Counted from the first letter of the stretch, positions 1 to 13,124 are shown. The stretch: DNA of 64,000 nt from Liolophura sinensis (GCF_032854445.1 NC_088304.1:1986001-2050000), one strand, 5' to 3'. Numbers and translations are program-made. The notes: generated by a model not told the origin, from the letters alone.

Positions 1-75
1 CTGGACTTGAACTCACAGCGATCGTATTGACGAGAGTCTTTTTAGCCATTGTGTTGCGCTAGCCAGCTAACTCCG
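1..75 (-). mobile_element. tRNA-like head of the mollusc-type SINE, cut by the window edge
   Basis: The text around 5-20 (TTGAACTCACAGCG) and the following bases match the head of the SINE at 8361-8612. It reads as a box B-like motif on the - strand. Only the head is visible; whatever lies left of base 1 is outside the window. The 23-bp array starts immediately to its right. Confidence 0.6.
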
Positions 76-1232
76 GTAATGGTGCAGTAAGTGATGTGAT
101 AATGGTACAGTAGGTAATGTAGTAATGGTAGAGTAAGTGATGTGGTGATGATACAGTAGGTGATGAGATAATGGTACATAAGTGATGTGGTGGTGGTACA
201 GTAAGAGATGCGGAAATGGTAGAGTAAGTGATGCGGTAATGGTACAGTAAGTAATGTGGTAATGGCACAGTAAGTGATGCCATAATGGTGCCGTAGGTCA
301 TGTGGTGATGGTACAGTATGTGATGAGGTAATGATCAAAAAGTGATGTGGTAATGGTACACTAAGTGATGTGGTGATGGTGCCGTAAGTGATATGGTAAT
401 GGTACACTAAGTGATGTGGTGATGGTACAGTAAGTGATGTGGTAATGGTGCAGTAAGTGATGTGGTAATGGTGCAGTAATTGATGTGGTGATGGTACAGT
501 AAGTGATGTGGTAATGGTGCAGTAAGTGGTGTGGTAATGGTACAGTAAGTGATGTGATAATGGTACAGTAAGTGATGTGGTGATGGTACAGTAAGTGATG
601 TGGTGATGGTGCCGTAAGTGATGTGGTAATGGTACAGTAAGTGATGTGGTGATGGTACAGTAAGTGATGTGGTGATGGTACAGTAAGTGATGTGATAATG
701 GTACAGTAAGTGATGTGGTGATGGTACAGTAAGTGATGTGGTAATGGTGCAGTAAGTGATGTGGTAATGGTGCAGTAAGTGATGTGGTGATGGTACAGTA
801 AGTGATGTGGTAATGGTGCAGTAAGTGATGTGGTAATGGTACAGTAAGTGATGTGGTAATGGTACAGTAAGTGATGTGGTGATGGTGCAGTAGATGATGT
901 GATAATGGTATAGTAAGTGATGTGGTAATGGTGCAGTAAGTGATGTGGTAATGGTATAGTAAGTGATGTGGTGATGGTGCCGTAAGTGATGTGGTAATGG
1001 TACACTAAGTGATGTGGTGATGGTACAGTAAGTGATGTGGTAATGGTACAGTAGGTGATGTGATAATGGTATAGTAAGTGATGTGGTAATGGTGCAGTAA
1101 GTGATGTGGTAATGGTACAGTAAGTGGTGTGGTGATGGTACAGTAAGTGATGTGATAATGGTACAGTAAGTGATGTGGTAATGGTGCAGTAAGTAATGGT
1201 ACAATAAGTGATGTGGTAATGGTGAATACCTG
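76..1232. repeat. 23-bp minisatellite, about 50 copies
   Basis: Tandem units of 23 bp built around AGTAAGTGATGTGGT plus AATGGTAC or GATGGTGC variants. Three units give a 69-bp, 23-codon period, which explains the long - strand frames rich in His, Leu, Tyr and Thr. These frames are not genes. Units are variable, with several subtypes (ACAG, GCAG, GCCG) intermixed. Confidence 0.95.
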
Positions 1233-2194
1233 ATGAAAGCGACCTACTTTGTACTGTCCATCAAGCAAATGACCGATCATTGCATTGGGCGTTTTGATCA
1301 GAGAGTACCTGCTTTAGGTATGAGGCTCTTTTCTCTGAGGTATATCCAAGATTCAACACATTGTTTTTGATGTTTCCGTTGAAAGCAGCAGCTTCCCGTG
1401 ACTTATACCAATAAACCCTGGCTTCAAACACCGCCATTGGCCCTGCTTTATTACACCACTCTCAGTATGTTTTTCTAAGAAAGTCTGAAAAAAATGAAGC
1501 TGAGACCCATTCTAAAACATCCGCGTTTCCGGTAAAACACATGCCTAATTTAAGCTAGTAATAACTCTGGTATAATCATTAACCAAAATTTGGTGAGTAA
1601 GGCAGGTGCATAAACATCATACACTATTAGTCAACAAAATATTGTACAGGGTAGCTGATATTCGTATTAACTCATGGTAATTTGCTAGCTTATGAATCTG
1701 TTGTTGTTGTTTATGCATCACGAATCATTCAAATCAATCAACATATGTTTATCAATTTATATATATGAACCATTTAAAATACGGTTTGAGCCTTTGTGGC
1801 ATTCATAAATGTTACTGGACAATAGAGCTTACCTATGGAAGCTGGGTAAGGCCATCATGGTACCATTGTTCCATCGCCCGCTGCCTTATTCGGCTTCCAC
1901 ACATAGCCTATATATAGACTCAAACCATGTTTCAAACGTGCCTATCCCCAAAATAATGCCGAAAAACTGTCAGCTATATACATGAGCATTTATGATGTAA
2001 TTTACAAATATGAACCATTTATGAACAACACAAAGATAATGTTATAATCTAACACTGTCTTGATGTCAAATTAACCAATTTAGATGTTGTGTTCTTCAAC
2101 TTTACGATGTTTTTCACATTATAGCAATCAAGGTTTACAGCATTTAATGTGTGGTTCAATTAGAAAACACTCTGAAACTGATCACACTGTCATG
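1233..2194. other. Unassigned AT-rich DNA
   Basis: No coding exon, RNA gene or recognisable repeat seen. Short scattered ORFs only. Confidence 0.5.
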
Positions 2195-2315
2195 TATGCG
2201 TTTTAAACTGGTAAACTGACAACAGACCGTGTTTCACCGGTTAAATGTGACCATTTGCCAGCTATCACACTGTCGTCGCTGCTCTGGTTTTTCTCTACAT
2301 TCTACTCACGAGCAT
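2195..2315 (+). repeat. Interspersed repeat family A, copy 1
   Basis: Shares the core TTTCACCGGTTA...GTGACCATTTGCCAGCTAT and CACTGTCGTCGCTGCTCTGG with copies at about 17515-17650, 27415-27560 and, inverted, 26345-26480. No protein coding, box A/B or clear terminal repeats seen; possibly a MITE or SINE piece. Confidence 0.75.
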
Positions 2316-2489
2316 ATCTGAGGGTACTTAGGTAAATCTGAACAGAGCGCCCAGCATCCCTGGCGCTCTGCTTCACGATTATGTTTAATTCCGCTAACCC
2401 CGGGGCTTGGGGTTTTGTATTCATTCGTGGTGCACGATTTGAATTCTAAATTTCACTCTGCCGCAACATTACTGATAACTCCTGAGTGC

Positions 2490-2640
2490 TTCTCCTGGCG
2501 TGATTCAGTCCTAATTTCGTACTTTATATACTTTCTTAGTTCTTTGGTTGTTTGGTCATTTGGGGAATTGGCCTTGTGATTTTTGTTCTACAACGCTCAT
2601 TTTTGTTGACGGCTGGTATACGAATGTCTGTTTCCGTGCA
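2490..2640 (+). repeat. Interspersed repeat family B, copy 1
   Basis: Shares GTATACGAATGTCTGTTTCC at its right end and TGATTC(A/C)(A/G)TCCTA at its left with copies near 29.1 kb and 31.9 kb, and in inverse at 9.7, 27.0 and 29.9 kb. Diverged copy; class unknown. Confidence 0.75.
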
Positions 2641-5379
2641 TAAATTTCACAGAAAATTTGCGGTAACAGTACTTTTCGAAAGGGGCCTTGAGGCTATTGT
2701 CAATGTGTATACCATCACGAACGTTGCACAAACAAATAACGAAGAAAAACAGATAACCATTTGGTCTCGCCAGTGAACAAAAGGTACCCATAAACAGCTT
2801 TTGTCTACGACTACGTCCAATTCTCTATGCGAGACACATGAGATTATAATGTGGGTGGCATTGTGGCTGAGGGAAAATAGCTCAGTTTGCAGCGGATATG
2901 ATAGGGGTTTATTCCCCTTCTACCTTACCGCGCACTTCCGCTAACCTCAATTATTGCACAGTGTTGGTTTTCCTACTATCTCATACGATATTCGATAGAA
3001 GCTGGACCGCCATGTGGACTGGACGCCTCAGTAGGTAAGGCATTTGCAACGCGGTGCAAGAAATGCCTTGATTTTTTAAAGCAAAAGTGAACAATTATAT
3101 AGAAATGCTGACACGAGCTTATATTATAAAGAAATCTTTCTACGGATGATTATCCTTCGATTTTCTCCACAAATATTCATCCGATCGACTTGCCACATGC
3201 CACATTTCCTTTTGGTATTTTCGAGCATCCAATAAACCGACGATCAGACCAAAATACTACGAGAATGAAAACCTGGCGAAATAACATTTAGTCTAGTTCG
3301 TTCAGTGACATCGGTTATAAGCCAGTGAGTGTTCTGGGTGTGACAGTTTGAAATGACTGTGAATCAAGGTCGCGTTGAGGGACAAGATTATCACTGAGGA
3401 AACATTGGTCTATTGAATAATCTGTCCCAGAGTTAACAGAAATTTCGCGTGCGCTGTGGAGGTTGTCTCATTTCTGTGTTCAACTCTTTCAGGTCGCAAG
3501 TTTACAATACGATTTACGACGAGGCAACGAACTGATACTCGGGCCAAGCCTCCAAGAAAATGCGAATATTCGAAAAATTGCCTGTAACGTATGCAAATTA
3601 AGCAATGGTGACGTCACAAGTCTTTCGTTTTTACATGCATATTTTCCTTAGCTTTCTTCGCCATTGTTAGATCAGTTTTGCTGTCTTTAAAATGGCGTTG
3701 AAGCATACATCTTGTCTGAAGAGCGTTGCGTACGCACGTTATATCATGAACAAATTTTTCCCATCGGGAAAATAAACGTTGTGATAATTGGTCATGAACT
3801 ATACTCTATAGTACAAAAGAGCGAAACAAAACATTTATCTTACGAATTACAGGCCCCAAAATAATTCAATTACTCCTATCCATGATATTATATTTGTTTC
3901 CATTTGCCTCTGATGCATTTCGCGAACATTCAGTCACGGGTTTTGAATGGTCTTCACGTTTAAAACTTTCCGTTCATCACGAGTTATAATTAGACAATTC
4001 GGGGAGAAGCTGCACCGCTCTTTAGGCGTGGAGGTAATTCATCTTCATTATTCATATAACCTTGACCTCTGGGATTTCCGCAGGAGTCATGGCTAATCTA
4101 TGTCTGGGAGTTTACAGACTGCGTGGCATCTGCATGAGACTGCTGTCTGTTCTGACAACAATATTCGTCTGTGTAATTTGTAAGAAAAAAAGTTTTCTTG
4201 AAGTCATGCATTGCACTTAGATTTTGTAATTAACCTAGCAGATGCAATTACCTTTCTTGCGTATAAGTCAGCCTCAGTTTATTACGTAATAGGCTTCCTT
4301 GAATTCCCCTCTCGCTCTACAAAAAAAAAAACAAAAAAACAAACTTCGGTCATGAGGCAGTGCAATTAATACAGATGAATATAGTTCTTCATGTGAACTT
4401 TAAAATTTGAAATCTTTTTTGGGCCTAGACTACATATCCTCTCTGCCTTTCATAACTTTATTCCAGGGCTACAGTGTATAGTATTATGGCATCATTTTAC
4501 TGACACAGATTCTGTAAAACTATATAAATGTTATAATTCCAAGCCACCAAATACGAAAAGTTATTCTGTGCATATGTTTAGTCAATGACGTCTCTAGATC
4601 AAGGGTTTAAATAATGTGTGAACCGCTTTTTCTCACTTTTCCTTTTTTCGACTTTTTACTTAATACAAGTACTCATCCACACACTCTTTTGACTAAGGTA
4701 AATCTTGAAGTCGTTAGCGGAATCACTTTGCACTTGTAAATGTGATAGAGGGCGCTGCTGTGAGATTCCCCAGGCTGTTTACCTTACCTCTTCAAGGACA
4801 TGTCATGCGGGCACATGGCTCTCGTTCAGGTCCGAAATTGGCTGGGTATTGATTCTAAGCTCTTTGGAGTACCTAAGCCTTTAGCCTACACCCCCACATA
4901 GTCACTCTATCACCCCACCCTCCAAACGACTGATGTCTAATACACTGTCAGATGAAAAAACAGTCGAGGAGATATTGCACAGCTCTGATGCTTAGCATTG
5001 GTATATGAAGAACGGCTGGAAATCATCATGGCCTTCAGGAGCTGTAGTAGATTTGCAAAGTTGGAACGCCATATGTTTAGCATATGTCTCTATGTATATA
5101 TACGCTAAGAAATGCACCATATACTGGAATGGTCTAGACGAAAAGATAAGATCGATTGCGACTGATATAACACAAAGGTCGAAATGTTTTACATAATGTG
5201 ACGTACTATTCCGTGGACTTCATGCAGACGCTTTTGCAATTCGAATTGCAAGTCATTTAACTCCACTGTATTCCAAACAATGATGTCTGAGAATGCTATT
5301 TTTTGCGGCATATGGAAGCCATCGTTTCTCATTTGTACGGGAGCAGTGTACCTGCTCTAACATTGTCATTTAGCTACCA
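2641..5379. other. Unassigned DNA left of the retrotransposon
   Basis: No supported gene. A short frame at 4089-4180 (a Met start, hydrophobic stretch, then GTAAG) is preceded by an acceptor-like CCGCAG. It could be a first exon of a membrane-anchored protein, but nothing ties it to another exon. A poly(A)-rich run lies at 4320-4342. Confidence 0.4.
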
Positions 5380-7695
5380 AAACATAGAACATGTTTCGTG
5401 CAATGCTGATAATAAATCACCGAAGATTCATGACTGGTTGTGAAGCTTTGTCGACACTGATGAACCCTAACCACCATACCCTCATGCCAGGCAAACACAA
5501 CCACCCCCATCTTGCCCAATAGCTGTGGCCGGACCTTTCCACTGAGAGCTTTCTTGGCCGTTTGCGTAGATTTTATCACCTGTGGTGAAAGGACCTCAAA
5601 AGGTCGAATTTGTTTTCTCAAAGCTCGTCTCAGTCTCTCAGAGCTTTCCGCTTGAGTAAATGCCCGTCTCTCAGAATAGAGTGCAGAAATGTTGATACCT
5701 ACTACTCTACGCATTGTAACGCCTTCAAGGCCTAGGGGTTTGTTAACCAGGACAGAGGGCATGTTAGGATTTTCCCCATAAACAAGCTGCCAAGAACTAT
5801 ACCCATGTACATTACAAAAACAATACTTTGCCATGAGTGCCCAAGCTAAAGTAGTGTCCTAGTCAGAAGACTGCTCAGTTTTAAGCTTACTCAAGATATC
5901 TGTCAGAGTCTGGTAATGACGTTCTAATAGCCTATTACTCCACGGGCACATTCCTGGAGTAGTTTTTACTTCAGTATTAAAATTCTCGCACATGTCGTGA
6001 ACTAACTTGTTGTTAAACTCTTCCCCATTAACACTATACAATTTCTTTGGCTCCCCATGAATGGCAAACCAATGCTGAATAAATTTCTCTACTACTACAC
6101 TTGCCCGCTTACTTATCACTATGGAACCAGCGCTGAAGCGAGCAAACTCGTCAGTCATATGGACCTATCACAAGTGTGTATCTAGCTGGCGCAGATCAAC
6201 TGCCACAGTCTCATTAAACTCTGTTGCCAGAGGGAAACAAACAGCAGGCTTTGGAGACTGCCTTCTAAAGTTTAGGCAAACATCACAGTTTTCCACCATA
6301 CTATATAGTATGGAATCAAGCTCCAAATCATTAATACCCGCATTATGGATTAAAATCTTTAATGTCAACAGAAGGATGACCAAATTGTTTGTGGAGTTTT
6401 ATAAGGATATTTTTCTTCTCTTCTGGGTTCACGTCAGCATCCATTAAGAGGACTTCTGACTGAGATATAGCTGCAGGGTCGTATGGCCCAAATGTCAATA
6501 CAAAAATATAGTGCCCTGGGATTGGCTGATTGAACATGATAGCCTGATAATTATACCCGCTCTCTTCAGTGAGATTTTACTCAGCAAAAAAAGGTAATTT
6601 CCCTCGACCCAGCTTCAACATCAATATTGCATCTGGAATCACCAATCTGTGCTGGTATGATGGCATTGTGAAACGATGTCACTTGAGCACCATCACCGAA
6701 TCCAGTTGAATGGCCGACAACTAGGCTTAATTATGATGGAATCTGTGTCTGTCACACACAGAGAGTAAGCCATGTAGTTATCCAACCAGTTCCTACCGCA
6801 AACAGTCCGAGAACAAGCCGTATCTATCACAGCACACACAAAGGACTCCATCATGAGAATAGTATTTGCTGAAAGCTCATGGTGGAGTACTGCGCTGCTC
6901 TTCCGGGATACAGTTTTCACTTGGGTTGTCAGAAAGTTAGACGGTCGCAGGGTTTGTACGATGTGGACAATCTTTCGCCCTGTGGAAGACAGCATATTGC
7001 ACATTTGGTTTGTTTTCCAAAACGATCGAAAGGATTGGTTCTTCTAGAGTTGGCAAAACTACTGCTAGAAGTCTTGGCTGGGTTCGCTTGATTTTTGTCG
7101 GAAATACCGTCTAGTGAGGAAGATTTCTTGTTGAATAGCAATGACTTCACCCACGGTATAAGGAAGCCGTCTGTTGATCAGCAAAAATTCATTTTAGCGC
7201 TGACTTCATGGATGTGAATTTTAAATCCGATGACGCAGTAAGAGTGAACTGTCTCTCCTGTGCGGTCCAACTTGCAGAGTCAAGGAGTTTAAAGGCGAAG
7301 ACCGCATCGGGCAAGTTCATTTTGTGCTTTTTACACTGAGTGTAACGATGCTTAAATTCAAGAACGAAGTCTGTCATTTTGATTCCGGAATGTTTCTGGA
7401 ATTATTCAAAATTTGTGTAAGCCTCGTAAGCCAGGTCTACAGTTTCTTTCAAAAACAACTCATCAAGCGAGAGCAAAAAATGTCCATACCATCATCTTGG
7501 TTTAAAACTGTCACGTCTATCTTCAGAGCTAGTGGGTCTAAAGTGGGTCTGGCAGGTCAGCGTCAGGGTAACAACCAATGCTTGGCGCTTCTTTTCTAAG
7601 TCTGTGACGAGCCGCTAGATCTGTATTTCGTTTTTGCAGGTCTCATAAACAACGTCGTGGACAAGCACGGGCGGATTCTTGTAGTTTTGTGCCAT
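5380..7695 (-). mobile_element. Decayed LTR retrotransposon, copia-type order (gag, protease, integrase); reverse transcriptase not seen
   Basis: Read on the - strand from 7695 downwards. The Gag-like start is at 7693-7695, broken by an in-frame stop soon after. A second Gag piece lies around 7377-7189, and a Cys-containing nucleocapsid-like stretch around 7050. A retropepsin-like segment (VIDTACSRTVCG) lies near 6840. An integrase zinc-binding region (HKQFGH... then CDVC) spans about 6420-6270. The integrase core (TDEFARFSAG, PWSN, LLERH) spans about 6157-5860, and an integrase C-terminal part 5834-5430. Several frameshifts and stops separate the pieces, so it is a dead copy. Protease directly before integrase is the Ty1/copia gene order. 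In that order reverse transcriptase and RNase H should follow at coordinates below 5380, where I see nothing, so the copy looks 3'-truncated. No LTRs were identified. Confidence 0.82.
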
Positions 7696-8289
7696 CTTGT
7701 ACGCTCTGCTACCACCAATACAACACGAACGCATTTAGTAATTGTCTTTCAGCTGTCACGTTTTTATTCGCCATCTTTTCCTCCGTGACGCAAGGCATCT
7801 CTGCATCACCTTAAATACATGCATTCAATACACCTTAACAATAGCCATTGGGGACATCTTATCCAGTTTATACAGTACAATAGCACCTAGCTCACCTTTC
7901 CTTGACGGTTTTCACTTTACGTCTATAAGTGAACTACTTTTGGCTGTGGCTTTACGATGAAATAAACAATTTCGTTCAAACTAGACCTACCCCAACGAGT
8001 AATCAAAATAGGCCTACAACTGACTTGCTATGGTCTATAACTTCCTGCTGGCATGATGGCAACCTGACATCTTACTTTATTTAACTCATTTCCATAAGGG
8101 ATTTGTTCATCTGGAAGTTGGTCTCACACATCACTTCGTAATCGGTACACTCTTATCTACAAACATGAATTGGTCTATTTGGAATTTTGCTCTGTTACGA
8201 TTGTTTCTTTAATTTTCGCCAGTAAGATGTATAACTACATCAGCTCAGTTAAATATCTTGTAACATTGCTACTCGTCTTGTCACGCACA
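7696..8289. other. Unassigned DNA
   Basis: Nothing recognised; only short random ORFs. Confidence 0.5.
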
Positions 8290-9075
8290 ACGGGTTACTG
8301 CACAGAATCGCCGATGTATACGTTGCCAAAGTCATGACCTTTTTTGATCCATGTCTTCAGGTGTTATTTATTTATTTATTTGATTGGTGTTTTACGCCAT
8401 ACTCAGCAGTATTCCACTTATACGACGGCGGTCAGTATTATGGTGGGAAGAAACCAGACAGAGCGCGGGTTAAACCCACAACCATCCGCAGGTTACTAAC
8501 AGACCTTCAAACGGACCACTGCAGAAGAAGCCCGCATGAGCAGGAATTGAACTCACAGCGACCGCATTGAGAAGAGCCTCCTGGGTCATTTCGCAGCGCT
8601 GGTAGTCTTCATCTGTTGTTATAAACAATAGTTTCTTGCACAGAATGGTACAAGTACGTCTTGCTAAAGTCGACACCTTCTTTTGTGGTCCATCTCTTCA
8701 GTTTTTGTTTTAAACGATGGCTTCCTGTACAAAATTACTGATGTACGTTTTGCTGAAGTCAGCATGGTGCATGTACGTCTTGCTAAAGTCAGCACCTTCT
8801 TTTGTGGTCCATCTCTTCAGTTTTTGTTTTAAACGATGGCTTCTTGTACAAAATTACTGATGTACGTTTTGCTGAAGTCAGCATGGTGCATGTACGTCTT
8901 GCTAAAGTCAGCACCTTCTTTTGTGATCCATTTCTTCAGTTATTATTGTAAACAATGGCTTCTTGTACAGAGTCTTGCTAAAGTCAGCAGCCTTTTTTTC
9001 TTGTCCACGTCTTCAGCTGTTGCTATAAACAATGATTTCTTGCACAGAATTGCTGATGTCCGTCAAGCGCCTTCT
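8290..9075. repeat. 119-bp tandem repeat, about 4-5 copies, one split by a SINE
   Basis: Units share TGTACGTCTTGCTAAAGTCA, ...TTGTGGTCCATCTCTTCAG and ...AAACGATGGCTTCTTG. The best copies start near 8654, 8773 and 8892, a spacing of 119 bp. A left unit is interrupted after ...CATGTCTTCAG (8360) and resumes at about 8606 after the SINE; a more diverged right unit ends near 9060. Confidence 0.85.
8361..8612 (-). mobile_element. Full-length mollusc-type SINE
   Basis: On the - strand: tRNA-like head at about 8610-8530 (box B-like complement of GAATTGAACTCACAGCG), conserved central domain at about 8500-8385 (complement of GGTGTTTTACGCCATACTC and CGGCGGTCAGTATTATGGTG) and an (AAAT)n tail at about 8385-8365. 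It sits inside a unit of the 119-bp array. Confidence 0.88.
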
Positions 9076-9644
9076 TCTGCCGCATCCACTTTTAAAGATC
9101 TCGGTGGGGTAACATCAACAACAACAGAAGCTTTTCCATTTTATATGCCACTGCGATCTGACTCATGATTTACGCACTGCGTGCATTTCTACCTCACTCG
9201 GATAGCAAACAGACGCTTGTTGCATGCGCTTTTTATCTTTATAGACATGCAGACGTTGCATTAGACCACTATGGCATAAAACACACTGGCAGTCTCCGCG
9301 CATATGCTGTTCCTGGTGTTCCCCTATCTAATGATACGGAGAGCATTTCCCGTTATTTAGACAGTACAGATGTGAGGGAGGCAAACAGAGCCGCCATAAA
9401 GTCACCCCAGGGCTATTCATAATTGCCGGTCGGCCATGTTTGTTGATGTGGTAACGGCAACTACCGCCTTCTGTTGAGTTATCCTATGTCATAATCTCTC
9501 CAATGACTACAAGGGTATAACAGATGGGAGAATGAGGAACTGGGGAGTGGCTTAGGGACAAGAGAAGGTCACGTAAACAAGGACGAATTTACCGATGACG
9601 TAAATGATGTACAATGTCTATACGTTGTGGTGTTGTGACATTTG
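9076..9644. other. Unassigned DNA
   Basis: Contains a short open frame at 9165-9422 with no recognised family and no splice context. No other signal. Confidence 0.45.
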
Positions 9645-9800
9645 GAAACAGACATCCGTATATCAGCCGATTACCAATATGGACGTTCCAGATCAATCAT
9701 CGCAAGGCCAGTTCCCAAAAGAACGTTTAACACACACCACCACAGAACTAAGAAAGTATATAAAGTACGAAATCAGAAAGGAATCATCCTTGCTGCTATG
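9645..9800 (-). repeat. Interspersed repeat family B, copy 2 (inverted)
   Basis: Reverse complement of the family B core: GACATCCGTATA at the left, CAAGGCCAGTTCCCAAAA in the middle, AAGTACGAAATCAGAAAGGA at the right. Matches the 29880-30045 copy closely. Confidence 0.75.
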
Positions 9801-12129
9801 TGCTGGCACTTCTAGACGTATTTGTACTATACTCCTATTATCTATTGACATATTATGTTTATATCTCTTACTGTTACCCGAGGAAGACATTGTTCTTTCC
9901 TCAGAAATATCTGAAATCCTAGTGCTTCCGGATCAGCAAGCAAATGAAACTAATTAAGTGCGTTTTCGTAATATGCCTTGTGGATTAACTCATGCCTTGA
10001 CTTACAATACACACTGTTAACCTTTACAAGATAATGTTGGATACAAGAAGGCCATGTGTCGCCACCAGCAGTTGTCCAGGTCATTTGATACTATACTAAC
10101 CATACAAACAGCCCTTCACCTCCGGCGATTCCGTGCGCCTCAGACGACCTTTCATCTTCAGTGTATACAGGAGTTTATTTTCTTGAAATTGCAACCAATC
10201 GAAATACCGTGTATTTATCTTTAAAATGTAATACTGTCACGCATGCATGTTTATCATGTTCTGGGGACATTGTTTTTTAGTTTGGAATATTGTGAGTCTT
10301 GACAAATCCACAATGTAGCACTGAATAACAGAAAAAAAAAACGAATTGGTAGACCTTTTTTAGAGGAGACACAATCGCCTGTTGTCGGGTTCGTCGTATT
10401 TTAGGTCAATAGGGCTGCCTATATAAACCCATCCAGGTTCACTTTAAAAGATCTGAAGGGGAAAGATAGAAGATAATCTTTATACATTTTGTGGTGAAGG
10501 CTACCATAAAGCCCCTCTACCTCATGACAGTCTTGCTTTACATCTGCTATATTTTTCTTCAAAACTGTGTCTGCGTGCAAGATACCTCTTAGCTGCATTT
10601 AAACACTACATGCATCACCTAGAGCAAAAATAAAGTTGAGTGGCCTTACTTGAACGGTAGAATGTAACAAGTAGGCCTACATTACAACTATGCCAACTTC
10701 CCCGCTGTGTGTGGCATGCCTGTTTGATTCTGTTTTTGCTGACTGCAGTTTCTGACAGCCCTCACACTGTCAGGACATTGAACAGTGCATGGAGATTCAT
10801 TTGCCGTTACTATAGTCAAGTAGACTTAAATCAGCGGTTGAATGAAACAAGTCCGTTACGACTGTGTCTACCCTACTTAATCCTGTTTTTTGCTTATTCT
10901 ACCTTCTGACAGCCCCAAGAAACCGTCGATGGTTTTGGGCAGGAAGCTATTTGCGTTTACCGCAGAGTAAGAACATTCCAAAGTGGAAATGTTTGAATGA
11001 ATATATTTATACTGGGCTGCCAGATTTGTTCTGAGCCAATTTTCTGTCCATGAGTGCATATACGGATATGACTTGTGGAACTATGGAGATTCGGTTTATC
11101 ATGGATATAAGATCATATTCTACGAAGGTGGTAAAGAAACTTTCAAATATCAGTTAATTAACAACTAACTTTTATCTGAGGAACTACCGTTTGTATCAAG
11201 AGAATCTATGCGTCCAAACAGATATTTGCTTGCCCGCCGTCAATCAAAATGGGCTTTCCGGGCCAATAATGGTCTTCAGTCACTAACTGAAGATACCTGT
11301 CCTGATACAAGGCTTAAAATTGTCTAAAATGAAGTTGTTTATTTTACACACCAGGTGACAGCAATACGATATCTATTTTTTTATATTTACCAAATCTCGA
11401 AGCATGTAAATCCGACATTCGTCTATCACTCATAAAAATATGAAAGGACGTTCCAAGTCGAATGTTACAAGACCCATTTCCATAGCAACCTAAAACGAAT
11501 TCTATATATAGCAAGTAAAGCTGGTAACGTGTAAAACTGAAGCAACCATCAGTGTCTAATGATATAGGGCAGCAAGTGGATATACTATGTAAATTCAAAC
11601 TCGTAGTCTATTCGGTCACTTGTTTATCGAATGTGGACATAGACATCTCAGTCTCGCTTTGATTGCAGTTGCCTATAGAAGCACCTGTCGCTGTCACATT
11701 CGGTGAGAGTCAGCGAGTTGTCATGCTTTTTCTGTTTGTCAGCAATTAAATGCGTCCCAAGTTGCGTTTAAAGCTCGCAGGACACGTGTTGCAGAGGTTG
11801 TTCTGTGTGAGAGGATGTATCAGTGTGTTACACCCCTACGCTAGAGGGAAAACCGCCCCTCCCCTTCCCACCTCTTCTCCCCACTTCTCCTCATCACCAG
11901 TCCACCGTACCCCCAGCTGTGGTAGTTAGTTCTCTATCAGTAGGCAGGGGAAGCTGTGCGGAGTGTTTACATTGGGCATAAACTGATAGGCTGTGTCGTT
12001 TTCCAGCTCGTCTTCTGCAAGGCGAAAGATAGTGGCGATAAAACCAATTATTTAGAGAGTAAATTACCCGTCCGTATTGTACCAAACAGTCATTTAGATG
12101 AATGGGCACTAAACGGCTACAGGAAAACA
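9801..12129. other. Unassigned DNA
   Basis: No gene, RNA or clear repeat recognised in 2.3 kb; short ORFs in several frames only. Confidence 0.45.
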
Positions 12130-12139
12130 CGTGCTTATA

Positions 12140-12350
12140 CAGTCAGGTAGATCGATACACAACACGTATTGAACACGTGCCAGTACACTTAGATACACGT
12201 GTTTAGTGAAGTAGATCGATACACAACAGCTATCAAAAACGTGTCGGTACACATAGATACACGGGTTTAGTGAAGTAGATCGATACACAACAGCTATTAA
12301 ACCCGTGTCGGTACACACAGATACATGTGTTTAGTCAGGTAGATACACCA
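12140..12350. repeat. 64-bp tandem repeat, about 3.3 copies
   Basis: Units contain GTAGATCGATACACAACA, ...GTGTCGGTACACA and TAGATACACG(T/G)GTTTAGT with a 64-bp spacing (about 12147, 12210, 12274, 12338). Confidence 0.85.
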
Positions 12351-12357
12351 CTAGTAG

Positions 12358-12600
12358 TATAGTATACATGCAGGTACACATGCAGATACACATGCAGGTA
12401 TAGATGCATGTACACATACAGATTCAAATCCAGGTACACATGCAGGTAAACAAGCAGATACACATGCAGGTATAGATGCAGATACACATGCAGATACACA
12501 TGCAGGTATAGATGCAGGACACATGCAGATACACATGCAGGTATAGATGCAGGACACATGCTGATAGTCATGCAGATACACATGCATGTACTTACAGAGA
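12358..12600. repeat. 12-bp minisatellite
   Basis: Degenerate 12-bp units of the form ATGCAG(G/A)TA(C/T)A(C/G). The open frames across it are repeat artefacts. It directly follows the 64-bp array, and both share a TACACA theme. Confidence 0.85.
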
Positions 12601-12844
12601 GGTAGATCGAGACACATCGGGTATAAGATACAGACATATACACTTACGGGCATCCGGCAGGTACACACATAAATGCTGAGTGTATCTTTATTTAAACTTG
12701 TGACCCATGGCAGCTTACTCTTTACAGCAACTGTGGATATGTGGCACTGAATTATTTTTTCCTTTATTAAGTCTTTTATTTACGGCTTTAAACAGAAATG
12801 GCGTTTGTCAACTTGTTTGTCAACGTGTCGATTCAACAAGATTT

Positions 12845-12995
12845 AGTAACGTTCTTGATTTATTTATTTAATTACTTGAGGGGTGTTTACGCCGTTCTCG
12901 GGGATATTTCACTTATAGGATGGCGGCCAAAATTATTGTGGAGAAAACCGGGTAATCCACGACCATCCGCAGGAGGCAACACGCCTTAGTGGAAA
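12845..12995 (-). mobile_element. Mollusc-type SINE, diverged and head-truncated
   Basis: Complement of the (AAAT)n tail (ATTTATTTA at 12857), then GGTGTTTACGCCGTTCTCGG, ATGGCGGCCA and ACGACCATCCGCAGG. The order is the same as in the other - strand copies; no tRNA-like head seen. Confidence 0.8.
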
Positions 12996-13124
12996 TGTCC
13001 CACTGCCAGTATGGGAGTACCAATACCTTCATTAAGTTAATAAAACAAATAAACATGTTACAGTGGCACTCTACATTAAATAAATCTATCCTCGATTTGA
13101 TCCATCATGCAAACAATCAGTTGA

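Noticed and set aside
42-1280. Long - strand frames of 214 and 265 codons
   Set aside because: They follow the 23-bp unit (69 bp for three units) and vanish outside the array; no start context or homology.
4089-4212. Short Met-started hydrophobic frame with GTAAG, possible first exon of the SDR
   Set aside because: No exon carrying the missing ...VTG part could be found between it and 19965; kept only as a weak note.
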